Below are positions 24,221 to 35,656 of a stretch of DNA of 64,000 nt, one piece after another. Below the pieces are notes generated by a model. The model was not told the origin of the DNA and ran no database searches. It saw only the letters and a list, made by a program, of their open reading frames with translations. Numbering within the stretch: position 1 is the first letter of the stretch; each line of letters opens with the position of its first letter. This stretch comes from Cryptomeria japonica (lineage: Eukaryota; Streptophyta; Pinopsida; Cupressales; Cupressaceae): the NCBI RefSeq assembly GCF_030272615.1, contig NC_081406.1, positions 219,116,997 to 219,180,996 on the forward strand, written 5' to 3'. The translations under genes and the position numbers were made by a program.

Positions 24221-24684
24221 CAATAGGTCACTTTGGGCTGGCTGCTATGCTATGTTGTTGGTGGGAAATTTAAATTCAAATTGGATGGGCTACACCAAGT
24301 TGTCTTCAAGTGGTCCCCACCTTCTCTATCCGATATCATCATGGTTGGCCACCTATTTCTATGTCGTCGATGGGTTGGAGTGCCAACTTTTAATCATTAA
24401 TCACAACAAGGACTCTAATTATTACCTTAACTGGAACCTAAGATCTCTCTATAATGACAATCTTTGCAAGTTGGCAAAGATATCAAGAGGTGTCCCTTAG
24501 CATGCTTCTCGGAGCTGGCAGATGCATTCCTTGGGAAATACCACTAAAAATAATTATTGCACCTTGCACAATATTTTGGCTAATTTCTGGTTGTTTTCTC
24601 TTAACTCTAGCTCTAGTTTTTCCCTCTTGCATTTCTCTTTTCAGGCTCGCATTGCATCTCAACTTCACTCTGGAGGAAGCTATC
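24221..24684 (+). other. Spacer between LINE ORF2 and ORF3
   Basis: About 460 bases without recognisable coding homology. Part is open in the ORF3 frame (24454-24705) and would encode a hydrophobic stretch (FWLISGCFLLTLALVF), but it joins ORF3 only through a stop. I treat it as non-coding. Confidence 0.5.
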
Positions 24685-25884
24685 ATGGGGGGGGATTTAG
24701 TCTAGGAGGAACTAGACATTATTGACGACTATGTTTGTTACGACTTGTGCATTTGGATGTATGCTAAAGAAGGAGGACTTATCCCATTCATGGAAGCCAT
24801 GAAGGGGTTAGATGAAAACCTCTCCAGGCAGTTTGTCAACATCTGGAAGGATGGGAGGGTGGTCATGGAGGACATTTCATTTGAAATTAGTGAGGAAGTT
24901 ATCACCCAGGCTATGGGTCTCTCTATAGAAAATAGGATGTGGAAGAAAACCAGTAGGGTTGTGGACGAGAACAACATGAACCACTTCTTCAAAAAGGGTA
25001 AGGATCTGGCTAGAATGTGTGGGGGTTTCAATAGGGAATGTTTACCCTACCCATGGGATCAGGTTTGCAAAATCATTGTGAAATACTTTACCCTCAAGGG
25101 AAGGTATGGTGTTTTCTACTATTATCATTTCTCACTGCTCAATCACTTTCACAACCATGACACCATTTATTTTGTGTTCTTCCTACTACATGATCTTGAA
25201 TATACTGTTAAAGATGTCCACAATTGTATGACTCAAGAGGGTAATTTTACCATTCTCTACCAGGGGATGATTTTTTGGCTATACAATTTTCACAAGGCCC
25301 TTTGTCCCCCTAAACCTATCTCGGTTCAACCTGCCCCCTCCATTCTGGGTCCCCCTAAGGGCCCTAAAAAAGGCCTCAAAAAGTCTTCAAAAAAGTTGAT
25401 GACGCCTTGTCAATCCCTTGACAAGGCCCACCCTGCCCCTTCAAAATTGAGGATAAAAACAAAAGCAACCCTTACCTACCTTAACACCACCTACAATTAC
25501 ACCTACACTTGCACCTACATAACTCTTTCTATTTAAGCAACTCATAACTCACTAACCCATATGAAGCCTTCTATTGTGAAACACACCTCCAAGAAACCCA
25601 GAAAGGAACCCAAAATCCTTCTTTGATGTGGAGAATGTTATCACCTTGTGAAGATCCCACAAATTTACTAACAAACCTCGGATGAAGAAAATCATCGTGA
25701 GAAAGAATTACACCAACGAAGAAGAGGATGATTATGAGAAAGTGGAAAGTGAAAAGGGGGAGGAGGAAATGGAGGCTATGGAGGGATCAGATTCCTCCAA
25801 TTTGGGAACTAATATCCCTAACTCGGAGACCATTAAGGAGGATATTAAGAACACCTCCCCTCATTCTAACACTTCCTTGCCCCA

Positions 25885-27203
25885 TGTTGGCAATATTGCA
25901 CTATAGCAGACAATGAAAGATTGTTGGCATTTTAATAAGGATATTGAGAAGGTTGTTGATGATTATGGATATAACTGAGTAAAGATGTTTACTGTCTTGA
26001 TATTATTATTTTGTCATTGATGTCAAGGAATTGATTTTCTAATTTAGTATGATGTTGCCATATCATGAGAAGTATGAATTGAATAATATATAGATGTCAG
26101 TAAAAGACACTAGAAAGAATATGATGAATAAGGGGATGAATAAGGTATTCAATGGGCAACTAGTACTGAGTCAGACAATGATGAGATCATGATGTTTTAG
26201 ATTGTTTTAACATCATACATATGTTGTAAATTGTAAAGGTCAATACTATACTATGTTTTCAAGCAAAGAACCTAGTCGGTAAACACTAAGGAACCTAGTC
26301 GGTAAACCCTAAGGTTATCGCTATCAGTTAATGAAGGCGGAATGTCTACCGAGTGAAGTTTAGTATTCACCGAGTTGTTACCAAGTTGTAACCGAGCTAT
26401 AACAAAATGCATTAAATGTTTTCATGCGTTATTTAATGAAGGAAGCTAATGAGCTGGAACTTATTAAATGATTGGTGAGCCGTGAATGAATTTTGTTAAC
26501 GAATCTAAGGCAAAGGAAAGTTGGCATGAAGACCTACAGCTCAAATTGAACCGCAATACCCTGGCACAAGTTCCAAGACTAATATGCAAGTTCCAAGGTG
26601 GGGTAAAATGTTTTCAGATCAAAAGATGCATTGAACCTGGACAAGATAGAAGATCTGATTGCTATGATTGATCATGGGAAATGTGATCAAGGAGATTAAG
26701 CGGTTACCTAATTGTTTATAAATAGGAAACTATTGATAAACAATGAATGTGGGCAAGTGTATGCACAGGGATGCTACATTGTGATTACCGAGCACAGAAG
26801 CTTGAAGACCTGTTAGAATAATAGAGTATAGAAGCCCAGCAGATAGACAAGATTAGTTCTATGTCTAGATTGTATTGAACAAATAGGAATCTGCTTTAGC
26901 ATTTTAGATGTGAAGTTATAGATAGATTTTATTACTGTTATTTTGTGAAAGTGACATAAAATCTCTTAACCGAGTGGACTTAACAGTCTTATATGTAAAA
27001 CCCTCTAGCAAGGTGACATTCTAATTGAGTGTTTGAAATCCTTTAACAAGGTCACTTCTAACAAGGTGAAGATCCTAACAGATCTGAGGGAAATCCCTTA
27101 ACTGGGTCACATCTAGCAATGTGTTTGTAATCATTAACAGGATTTGCTTTTAACCGAGCATACTCTAAAAGAGTATATTTCTTAGTGGGTCCGAAATCCT
27201 TCT
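25885..27203 (+). repeat. 5' LTR of the copia element, 3' end deleted
   Basis: It aligns over its whole length with 31134-32451 with only scattered substitutions. At 27203 (gggtccgaaatcct) it passes directly into gag. The last 233 or so bases of the LTR (equivalent to 32452-32684), the PBS and early gag are missing. It contains two tandem 23-bp copies of gaacctagtcggtaaac near 26268-26314. Confidence 0.93.
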
Positions 27204-30200
27204 CTGAAGGAGATCACAGTGGAGCAAGTGAAAGATTTCGCAAGAACATGGAAGCAGTACATAAACTGTATGAGGAAATCAGAAAGCAAGAAGAGTTTGA
27301 AGCATTATTAGCCAAAAGGTTACCAAGAGGTAAAGGTAAGTATAAAGGAAAACTACCTTTGAAATGTTTCAATTGTGATAAGATAGGACATATGGCTTCT
27401 AACTATCCTCAGAAAGATTCTATTGAAAAGAGAGATTACCGAGATGATAGACAGAAAGACAATCATTATAGAGGACACCGAGACTTCAGAAGAGATAGAA
27501 AGACATGCTTAATTGTTGATGAGGAATCTAATGATGATAAATCAGATGAGATTGATATAGAGGAAGTAGTTTATGTGGCTATCAAGGATGGATTAGATGA
27601 AGAAAGGTATGAAGAAAAAGCCCTAATATCTCACATAAACACTAATGATTCTTGGATTATAAATAGTGGATGCTCACATCATATGATAGGAGATAAACAC
27701 AAGTTTTTTATGTTAGAAGATTATGATGGAGGCTATGTCAAATTTGGTAATGATGCACCATGTCTAGTGAGAGGTAAAGGATCTATAACACTTCTTGATA
27801 ATGCAAGATGCAATGATGTTTATTGGGTTGAAGGTTTGAAATACAATCTTTTGAGTGTAGCACAACTAAACAATACAGGTTACCAAATAGAATTTCAGAA
27901 GGGAATTGTCAAAGTTCATGACAAGAATGGAAAGTTAGCTACTACTGGGACACAAACAAAAGGTAACACATTTCACCTTGACTCAACTCAGAATAAGTGC
28001 TTGCATGCAAAGATTGATGATACCTGGTTATGGCATAAAAGGTTTTGTCATGTAAATTTTGATAATCTGATCAAAATAAGTAAGAAGCACTCAGTAAGAG
28101 GTCTACCGAGTCTTGAAAAACCTGAGAATGCTATGTGTCAAGGATGCCATATGGGTAAGATGACAAGATCAAGCTTTACAAGTAAGTCTTACACTTCTAA
28201 GGGAATTTTAGATTTAGTGCACACTGATCTTTGTGGTCCTATGAAAGTTCAAAGTTATTATGGTGATAAATATTTCATATTATTTGTGGATGACTATTCA
28301 AGGATGATGTCAGTAATGTTTTTAAAGGAAAAATCAGAAGCTTTTCAAATGTTTAAATGGTACAAGGCAAGAGTTGAAAATGAAACAGGAAGACAATTAA
28401 AATGTCTTAGATCAGATAGAGGAGGAGAGTTCACATTTGATGAGTTCAACTTATTCTGCAATGATCATGGTATTAAAAGACAAGTCTCTGCACCAAGAAC
28501 TCCACAACAGAATGGAATAGCTAAGAGAAGAAATAGATCTATTATGGATTGTGCTAGAACACTAATGATTGAAAAGAAGGTGCCACAAACATTTTGGAGA
28601 GAAGCAATAAGCACAATAGTTTACACCTTGAACCAAGTTCAATTGAAGAAAGGTACTTTGAAGACACCATATGAAATCTAGTATGATAAGAAACCTAATG
28701 TAAGTTATTTTAAAATCTTTGGAAGTAGATGCTATGTTAATAAAGATGATAGAAATGGCAAGTTTGATCAGAAAAGTGAAGAAGGAACATTTCTAGGTTA
28801 TTCTTCTAGAAGCAAAGGATTTAAATGTCTAATCAAATCATCTAACAAAATAGTAGAAAGTGCAAATGTGAAAATTGATGAATTTGTAGAAAGAAATGAT
28901 GAAGGAAATTCCAAGGAACCAAAAGATTATGATGAATTTTTCTATGTTCAACCGAGAAGTCCTACCGAGAAGACTGTTGAAGAAAATGAAGAGAATATCT
29001 AGTTACTGAGTGATGAAGAAGATCATATAGAGCCTATCGAGCCTGTATTAGCCAAGTATGTCAGAAGACATCATGCACCAAGTCAGATTATAGGAGATAA
29101 GGATGATCCAGTGATGACAAGGAACAAACTGAGACAGAACACATGTTTGATATCTGAATTTGAACCGAGAATAGTGAAAGAGGCATTTAACAGTGAAGAT
29201 TGGATAAATGCTATGACAGAAGAGATTGATCAAATCAAGAAGAATGACACATGGACACTAATCCCAAGACCTAAGGACAAGAATGTAATCGGTACAAAGT
29301 GGATTTTTAGAAACAAGCTAAATGAAAAAGGAGAGGTCATTCGAAACAAAGCAAGACTAGTTTGCAAGGGTTATGCTCAAGAAGAAGGAATTGATTATGG
29401 TGAAACTTTTGCACCTATTGCTAGACTTGAAGGAGTAAGAACATTGTTGGCCAATGCTGCTTTCAAGAACTTCAAGGTATATCAAATGGATGTCAAATCT
29501 GCATTTCTAAATGGAATATTAGAAGAAGTTTTTATTGAACAACCTGAAGGATTTGTTGAAGACAATAATAAAGATCAGGTATGTAAATTGAACAAAGCTT
29601 TATATGGTTTGAAACAAGCACCTAGAGCATGGTATGAAAGATTGACCTCTTATTTGATTACGATTGGTTTTACAAGGACAAGTGAGAACAACAACATGTA
29701 CATGAAGAATGATGAAAATGGAATACTAATCTCAGCCATATTTGTTGATGATATTATATTTTGTGGAAATGACTCTTTATGCAAGAACTTTGGAAATGAA
29801 ATGAGCAAAGAATTTGAGATGTCATTAATCGGTGAGATAAAGTATTTTATAGGTTTACAGATACTGCAAATGAAAAATGAGATTTTCATTACTCAATCCA
29901 AGTACATAAAGGAAATCTTGAAGAAATTTGGGATGGAGGATTCAAAACCAGTAAGTACTCCTATGACTACCAACTATAAATTGTCAAAGAATGATGAATC
30001 TGCATCTGTTGATGAGACACTTTTCCGATCCATGATTGGAAAGCTACAATATGTTATTCATAGCAGACCAGATATAGCACATGCAATAGGTATAGTTGCA
30101 AGATTCTCTGCAGATCCTAAGGAAACACACATGACAGCAATCAAAAGAATTTTTAGATACTTGACAGTCACTGAGGATTATGGCTTAGTATATCAGAAAG

Positions 30201-30694
30201 GAAATGATTTTGATTTAAAAGTTTATACTGATGCTGATTGGGTAGGCAACATTGATGACAGAAAAAGCACAAGTGGAGGAGCTTTCTTTTTAGGAGAAAG
30301 ACTAGTGAGTTGGCTTAGCAAGAAACAAGGATGTGTTTCGCAGTCAATAGCAGAAGCTGAATACGTTGCTACAACATTGGATTGTACCAACATTGCATGG
30401 ATCAAAAAATTGTTGGAAGGTATAAATAAGAAAGTTAATGAGCTGGTAACTATATTCTGTGACAATACTAGTGCCATTAATATTTCAAAAAATCTTGTTA
30501 TGCACTCTAAGACAAAGCACATATCTATCAAATATCATTATCTTAGAGAAGAAGCTCAAGAGAAGAAAGTGGTGTCGGAGTATGTTAGCACAAAGGAACA
30601 AATAGCAGATATCTTCACCAAGCCACTACCAAGGGACACTTTTGAATATCTAAGAAGTAAGTTAGGGGTCCTACCCCTATCTTCTACTCACTGA
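27204..30694 (+). pseudogene. Ty1/copia gag-pol polyprotein, two stops and mutated active sites
   Basis: A single frame encodes partial gag, protease, integrase, RT and RNase H in copia order. The gag zinc knuckle is CFNCDKIGHMASNY, with the last Cys replaced by Tyr. Protease has WIINSGCSHHM, with Asn in place of the catalytic Asp. Integrase keeps the HHCC finger (LWHKRFCHV ... CQGCHMGK), HTDLCGP and RSDRGGEF, but the third acidic residue is Lys (NGIAKRRNR). RT has [15 protein letters not shown] and FVDDIIFCG. RNase H has [17 protein letters not shown] and [10 protein letters not shown], ending LPLSSTH at 30692. Stops interrupt at 28679-28681 and 28999-29001. The coding start is lost because gag is fused to the LTR. 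Confidence 0.95.
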
Positions 30695-31133
30695 CCAAGT
30701 GTGGTGAAAGCATCAATCTGATAACTCTATCGAATATCTTTTGGGAGTTGATGTTGATTTATACAGTTTAGGATGTTTTCTAAAGGTATACAAGAAATAT
30801 TATAGGGAACATGAATTGAAGACAAAATGCTCTGACTGAGACTCAGTTGATACACAACAACAGGAAATAATTTCTTACAGAAAGAAATTATGGTTTAGTT
30901 CTTTACTTTTTGGCATTGTTATCAAAGGGGGAGAAGACTAATATAGAGGAAGAAGACCTATCAAGGGAGAAGACTAAAAGAAAACTGAAGCAGACTATAG
31001 ATTGGAAAGAAGACTGAAAACATGAGAAATCTAATCTATGGGGGGGAGCATTTCAGCATTTCAAAATCACAACAATCCAAATTTTTTAAAGGTCAAATCA
31101 ATTGGTTTTGCCATCAATGCCAAAGGGGGAGAT
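30695..31133 (+). other. Copia 3' non-coding tail with polypurine tract
   Basis: After the pol stop come about 440 bases rich in gaagact and gggggagaag. It ends with a PPT, gccaaagggggagat, at 31119-31133 that abuts the 3' LTR start TGTTGG. Confidence 0.85.
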
Positions 31134-32684
31134 TGTTGGCAATATTGCACTATAACAGACAATGAAAGATTGTTGGCATTTTAATAAGGATATTGAGAAG
31201 GTTGTTGATGATTATGGATATAACTGATTAAAGATGTTTACTGTCTTGATATTATTATTTTGTCATTGATGTCAAGGAATTGGTTTTCTAATTCAGTATG
31301 ATGTTGCCATATCATGAGAAGTATGAATTGAATAATATATAGATGTCGGTAAAAGACACAGGAAAGAATATGATGAATAAGGGGATGAATAAGGTATTCA
31401 ATGGGCAACTAGTACCAAGTCAGACAATAATGAGATCATGATGTTTTAGATTGTTTTAACATCATACATATGTTGTAAATTGTAAAGGTCAATACTATAC
31501 TATGTTTTCAAGAAAAGAACCTAGTCGGTAAACCCTAAGGAACCTAGTCGGTAAACCCTAAGGTTATCGCTATCGGTTAATGAAGGCAGAATGTCTACCG
31601 AGTGAAGTTTAGTATTCACCGAGTTGTTACCGAGTTGTAACTAAGCTATAACATAATGCATTAAATGTTTTCATGTGTTATTTAATGAAGGAAGCTAATG
31701 AGCTGGAACTTATTAAATGATTGATGAGCCATGAATGAATTTTGTTAATGAATCTGAGGCAAAGGAAAGTTGGCATGGAGATCCATAGCTCAAATTGAAC
31801 CCCAATACCCTGGCACAAGTTCCAAGACTAATATGCTAGTTCCAAGGCGGGGTAAAACATTTTTAGATCGAAAGATGCATTGAACCTGGACAAGATAGAA
31901 GATCTGATGGCTATGATTGATCATGGGAAATGTGATCAAGGAGATTAAGCAGTTACCTAATTGTTTATAAATAGGAAACTATTGATAAACAATGAATGCA
32001 GGCAAGTGTATGCACATGGATGCTACATAGTGATTACCGAGCACAGAAGCTTGAAGACCTATTAGAATAATTGAGTACAGAAGCCCAGTAGATAGACAAG
32101 ATTAGTTCTATGTCTAGATTGTATTGAACAAATAGGAATCTGCTTTAGCATTTTAGATGTGAAGTTGTAGATAGATTTTATTACTGTTATTTTGTGAAAG
32201 TGACATAAAATCTCTTAACCGAGTGGACTTAATAGTCTTATATGTAAAACCCTCTAGCAAGGTGACATTTTGATTGAGTGTTTGAAATCCTTTAACAAGG
32301 TCACTTCTAACAAGGTGAAGATCCTAACAGATTTGAGGGAAATCCCTTAACTGGGTCACATCTAGCAATGTGTTTGTAATCTTTAACAAGATTTTCTTTT
32401 AACTGAGCATACTCTAAAAGAGTATATTTCTTAGTGGGTCCGAAATCCTACTGTGGTTTTTCCCTATTTGGGTTTCCATGTTAAATCTGGTGTTATGAGG
32501 TTTATGATGTTTATATGCTTTTGAGTTTGCATGTTTAACAGTTTTGGTTATATTACTGAAGTATATGTTACCAAGGTTGAATCTGATGTTTTATATGGAT
32601 GATTAAGTTTGTATGATTCACTCTACCCCCCTCTCATCTTGTTGGCTATTGGATCTGTACTTATATTAAGTATTAGAACTATCA
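31134..32684 (+). repeat. 3' LTR of the copia element, complete (1551 bp)
   Basis: Starts TGTTGGCAATATTG and ends AGAACTATCA, followed by the target duplication cccca. Near its start a second copy of gattgttggcatttt (31168 region) repeats the PPT-LTR junction. It has a TATA-like gtttataaatag at about 31962 and a C-rich tract (ctctacccccctctc) about 60 bases before its end. Confidence 0.95.
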
Positions 32685-32990
32685 CCCCACACCTCTGAGG
32701 GGGATGGAAGGAATTCTTAAGGTAGGGAGACTGTTGCTGATGGCGGGGAGAAGGAAGAGGTAGTGCAATTTTTGGGTTGCAGTGCTATCTCTGAAGACTT
32801 AAATGGTGTTAAGAAAAAATTGGAGTACTTGGAGTCCTATGTTAACAAAATTGGGAAATTCATCGTCAAAGTGATGCACTCATCGGCTACCTCTCTATGG
32901 TTGCTCCAGGATAAGGCTGATCAGGGCAGGTTGGAAAGAGACACCACTAAGGAACTATTCCAGTTCCTGGTGGATGATCGGATGACTTGA

Positions 32991-33338
32991 CCGAGCTTAT
33001 GCTCTCTGAGAATATGGGTGCTGATAATTAGGTTGTATGGTTGGTTCTTTTCTTTTTTGCTATAGTTTTTGTCACTGGAATGACCAGTTCCATGGTAATA
33101 TTGCTACTCTTAATAGTTTTTATAGTATTGACAATATGTTGGTTTATGACTTCTTATGGCGCTTGTTGGATGAGATTGGTTTCAATCTCAAGTTATCCAA
33201 TAGCGGTAGGTAGTTCTTGTTTTTGAAAACTAAAGTTGGGATTGGATAACTACCGCTAGGCAGTTGTGTGTGTGTTGGTAGTGATTTTTTTTGTTTCCTT
33301 CAAGCCAACCCTCGGTTTTGGCTGCTTTATAATAAAAA
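32991..33338 (+). other. LINE 3' UTR and A-rich 3' end
   Basis: About 350 bases from the ORF3 stop to ttataataaaaaa. It contains two inverted-repeat pairs: agttatccaat (33191-33201) with attggataact (33241-33251), and tagcggtag (33201-33209) with ctaccgcta (33250-33258). The short A-rich end directly precedes the right target duplication. Confidence 0.75.
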
Positions 33339-33356
33339 ACCTATTGTGGAGCTATT
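33339..33356 (+). repeat. LINE target-site duplication, right copy
   Basis: The sequence acctattgtggagctatt is the partner of 16821-16838. The leading A may belong to the LINE tail. Confidence 0.85.
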
Positions 33357-34609
33357 TCAACGTACAACTTGTGAAATCTATGAAGAATTAGGGGGGTTTT
33401 TGTAGAAGAAAACATTGTTGGTGTTAAAGATCTTAATAGTAAATAGACAAGGAGAATCGAGCATCGCACTATAACCTCTTGTTTTGTACACGTATACCAT
33501 GTTCTAGAATTAACGGTATGTTGTTATGGTTAAGTAATGTATTTGCATAAGTAAATATTATCTAGTAGATCACCCTTATTCATCTATAATAGTCAACTAA
33601 TTGTTAATCTTATATTCTCGAGTTTCTTGTGAAATATACTTTGAATTTCTAATTTTAGAAGAAGTTTCTATATGAAATTCTGACAAATAGTTTCATGATG
33701 GTTCTAACCACTTTTTGTTTTTCCCATATCCCATTATCATTAAATTCCATCAAAAGACAACTCTTTAGCCATGATTAATTGCTTGCCTCATCTATGTGTA
33801 CTTTTGGTTATGAGACAACTTATTTGAATTTTTGGACACTTGCTCAAATCTTCTTCCTACCCTTACTGGATTGACCTTTCATATTTTTAGAGTAAGGTAA
33901 ATAGTCCTCAATCTTAGGGAGTATTAGTGTAGAATAAATAAAATACTCAAACCATATTTAATTAGCAAGGTATTCTTTTCTAATTTCTTGAGTAGAAGCT
34001 TTATTTCTTGAAGGATTATGAGGTATTCTTGTATAGAGAGATGCTCACTTGGTATCTTTTAAACTGAATTATTAATTTTACTTGAAGACTTATATAATAG
34101 GGGGAATTGTGAAGTTCTATAGTTAGTTTGGTCATGAAATCAGATGATTTGGTATTATTATCTATGATTTCTAATAGACAGGGTATGAAGAACTGAGTTG
34201 TTATGTCAAAACTAGTGGGGTATTTGTTAATTCTTAGTGAATTTTACTTAAGGAAAGTAATGATGGTTATAAGTTGAATCAAGTGATAAAAAAAAATGTC
34301 TTCTCTATTTTAGTCCTGCCCAAAGGAATGGTTAGGTTCTTATGTATTTTTGATATAGAACTGATTCAATAAGTAAGCCTAACTATGTTTTTTTTAAAAA
34401 ATCTTTAGCTAAGAATTTAGTTTTATATCCATTTGATAATATGGAGAGATTGCAAACTTCTTTACACTAAAATCCTCTTGAGTAAGTTTAAGGCATGAGT
34501 TATCATTATCATCTTGAAATTATGAAAGTAGTTAAAAATTTTGATTTGAAGTTAGAAATGAGTACTATATGTCTATTGTTATGAAGTAAATTAAAATTCC
34601 TATGGCATA
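33357..34609. other. Unassigned AT-rich sequence between LINE and Tat element
   Basis: This is the continuation of the DNA into which the LINE inserted (left part 16151-16838). I see no coding motif or terminal repeat that I can name. Confidence 0.4.
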
Positions 34610-34614
34610 GTAGT

Positions 34615-35643
34615 TGTGAGTGTTAAAAGTGGATCTGTATCTGTATCTGAATACACAACACTTCAGTTAAGTCATTATATGCATGATTAGTAAATCAATA
34701 ATCAATAATGAACAATAAACCATTACAAAATGACCTATTGCCTTCTAGTAGATGCGAGTTTTAGTCTTGCTCTCAGATTTCATATGCAATACCAGTGACT
34801 AGACAAAATCTAAATGAAGGATTTAATCTATATGAGCATGAATTTGAGCTAAATAGATGCAAGATTTAAACTAGATATGCAAGATTTAAGCTAACATGAT
34901 TTAAGCAAAATTAAGCTAGATGATTAACTAAGGATGCAATAACTAATATGTAATATCTCAATGCAAAAATTTCAATGAACCTAAAGCAAAAAACAACATG
35001 ATAACAATATATTCTCTAGGATTCTTGAATGAGAAATGAAGGCCTGAATTTATAGAAAATCCAGAAAGAAACCAACGACTGAGATCAAATGATGATGAGC
35101 GGTCAAGATTTTCCAGGAGGAAGCACAATCCAGGTGAATTGATGTGATTGGATTGTTTTCTTAGTTTTAAAGGAAATTGAACTAAAATAAAGTTGAAATT
35201 GGAAAAAAACTGATTTATTCTCTATTTCATTCAATTTTGATATTTAAATGTTTTAATTATTTTTTTTGAGATTTTTCTTCAATTTTTAAATTGATTATCA
35301 AGACTATCTCCAATTGATTTCTTTTCTCAAATTTTAATTCTTTTTTTGTCAATTAATTCATTTTTTGATGATTTAATGGCAAATTTGATTGATTTAATTA
35401 AATATACTAGGATATTCAATAAAATAAATAGGATAATTGTTTAAAAACGATTTACTTGGAATGTTCAATTAATTAGATAAATATTTAATTAATATCAGTT
35501 GATTTATTTGCCATGTGACATTTGATAATTTAAGAAATTAATTGTGTGCTCAAGATTAATTTTAATTACCTTTGGTTAGGACCTTGGTGATGTTGTTGAG
35601 ATTAGGGGCCCATGGTTTAGATGACCATTTTTAGGGTATTACA
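34615..35643 (-). repeat. 3' LTR of the Tat element (1029 bp)
   Basis: On the plus strand it runs from TGTGAGTGTTAAAAG to GGTATTACA and aligns along its length with 56242-57276. On the minus strand it starts TGTAATACCC. It shows AT-rich gatttaattaaatat blocks and a TATA-like TTCTATAAATTCAGG (minus, about 35046-35060). Confidence 0.93.
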
Positions 35644-35656
35644 TTTTCCCCTCTTT
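35644..35656 (-). other. Polypurine tract of the Tat element
   Basis: The minus strand reads AAAGAGGGGAAAA immediately before the LTR start TGTAAT. This is the expected place for the plus-strand primer. Confidence 0.85.

Larger units (their letters stand above)
25880..32689 (+). mobile_element. Ty1/copia retrotransposon, 6.8 kb, inserted in LINE ORF3
   Basis: The element is 25885-32684, flanked by the perfect duplication cccca (25880-25884 and 32685-32689). LTRs start TGTTGGCAATATTG and the right one ends AGAACTATCA. One polyprotein reading follows directly on a truncated 5' LTR. The 5' LTR end, primer-binding site and start of gag are deleted, so it is dead. The same family occurs at 44785-50162. 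Confidence 0.95.
24685..32990 (+). pseudogene. LINE ORF3, unrecognised protein of about 500 codons, split by a copia insertion
   Basis: I do not recognise this family with certainty. The reading from ATG 24685 (MGGDLV, then TAG at 24703) continues with EELDIIDDYVCYDLC, a globular-looking N-terminal part to about 25300 including FVNIWKDGRVVMEDISFEI, ITQAMGLS and KYFTLKGRYGVFYYYHFSLL. A Pro/Lys-rich linker (PPKGPKKGLKKSSKK, about 25350-25396), an acidic segment (EEEDDYEKVESEKGEEEMEA, about 25712) and a C-terminal heptad-like segment (VKKKLEYLESYVNKIGKF, about 32810) follow, ending at TGA 32988. The frame changes near 25620 and there are a few stops. The copia element plus its duplication (6805 bases) interrupts it, and reading across the empty site is in frame. 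It lies inside the LINE target duplication, so it moved with the LINE. It could be a captured host gene or a genuine third LINE ORF. Confidence 0.65.
16839..33338 (+). mobile_element. Plant L1-type LINE with three ORFs, interrupted by two LTR insertions
   Basis: A non-LTR retrotransposon on the plus strand bounded by an 18-bp target duplication (one mismatch) and ending in ttataataaaaaa. The order is a 5' UTR of about 200 bases, ORF1 (DUF4283/zinc knuckle), ORF2 (AP endonuclease, RT, zf-RVT, RNase H), a gap of about 460 bases, an unrecognised ORF3 and a 3' UTR of about 350 bases. Nested inside are a solo LTR (19070-20516) and a copia element (25885-32684). Without these and their 5-bp duplications the LINE is about 8.2 kb, longer than I would expect for a plant L1, and ORF3 accounts for much of the excess. 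ORFs carry stops and frameshifts, so it is inactive. Confidence 0.88.

Noticed and set aside
26486-26671. Small ORF recurring in copia LTRs (also at 45323 and 49222)
   Set aside because: It recurs because the LTR recurs; it varies in length between copies and shows no protein motif.
27185-27203. Start of the copia polyprotein at the first in-frame GTG
   Set aside because: This start lies in LTR sequence joined to gag by a deletion; the true gag start is missing.
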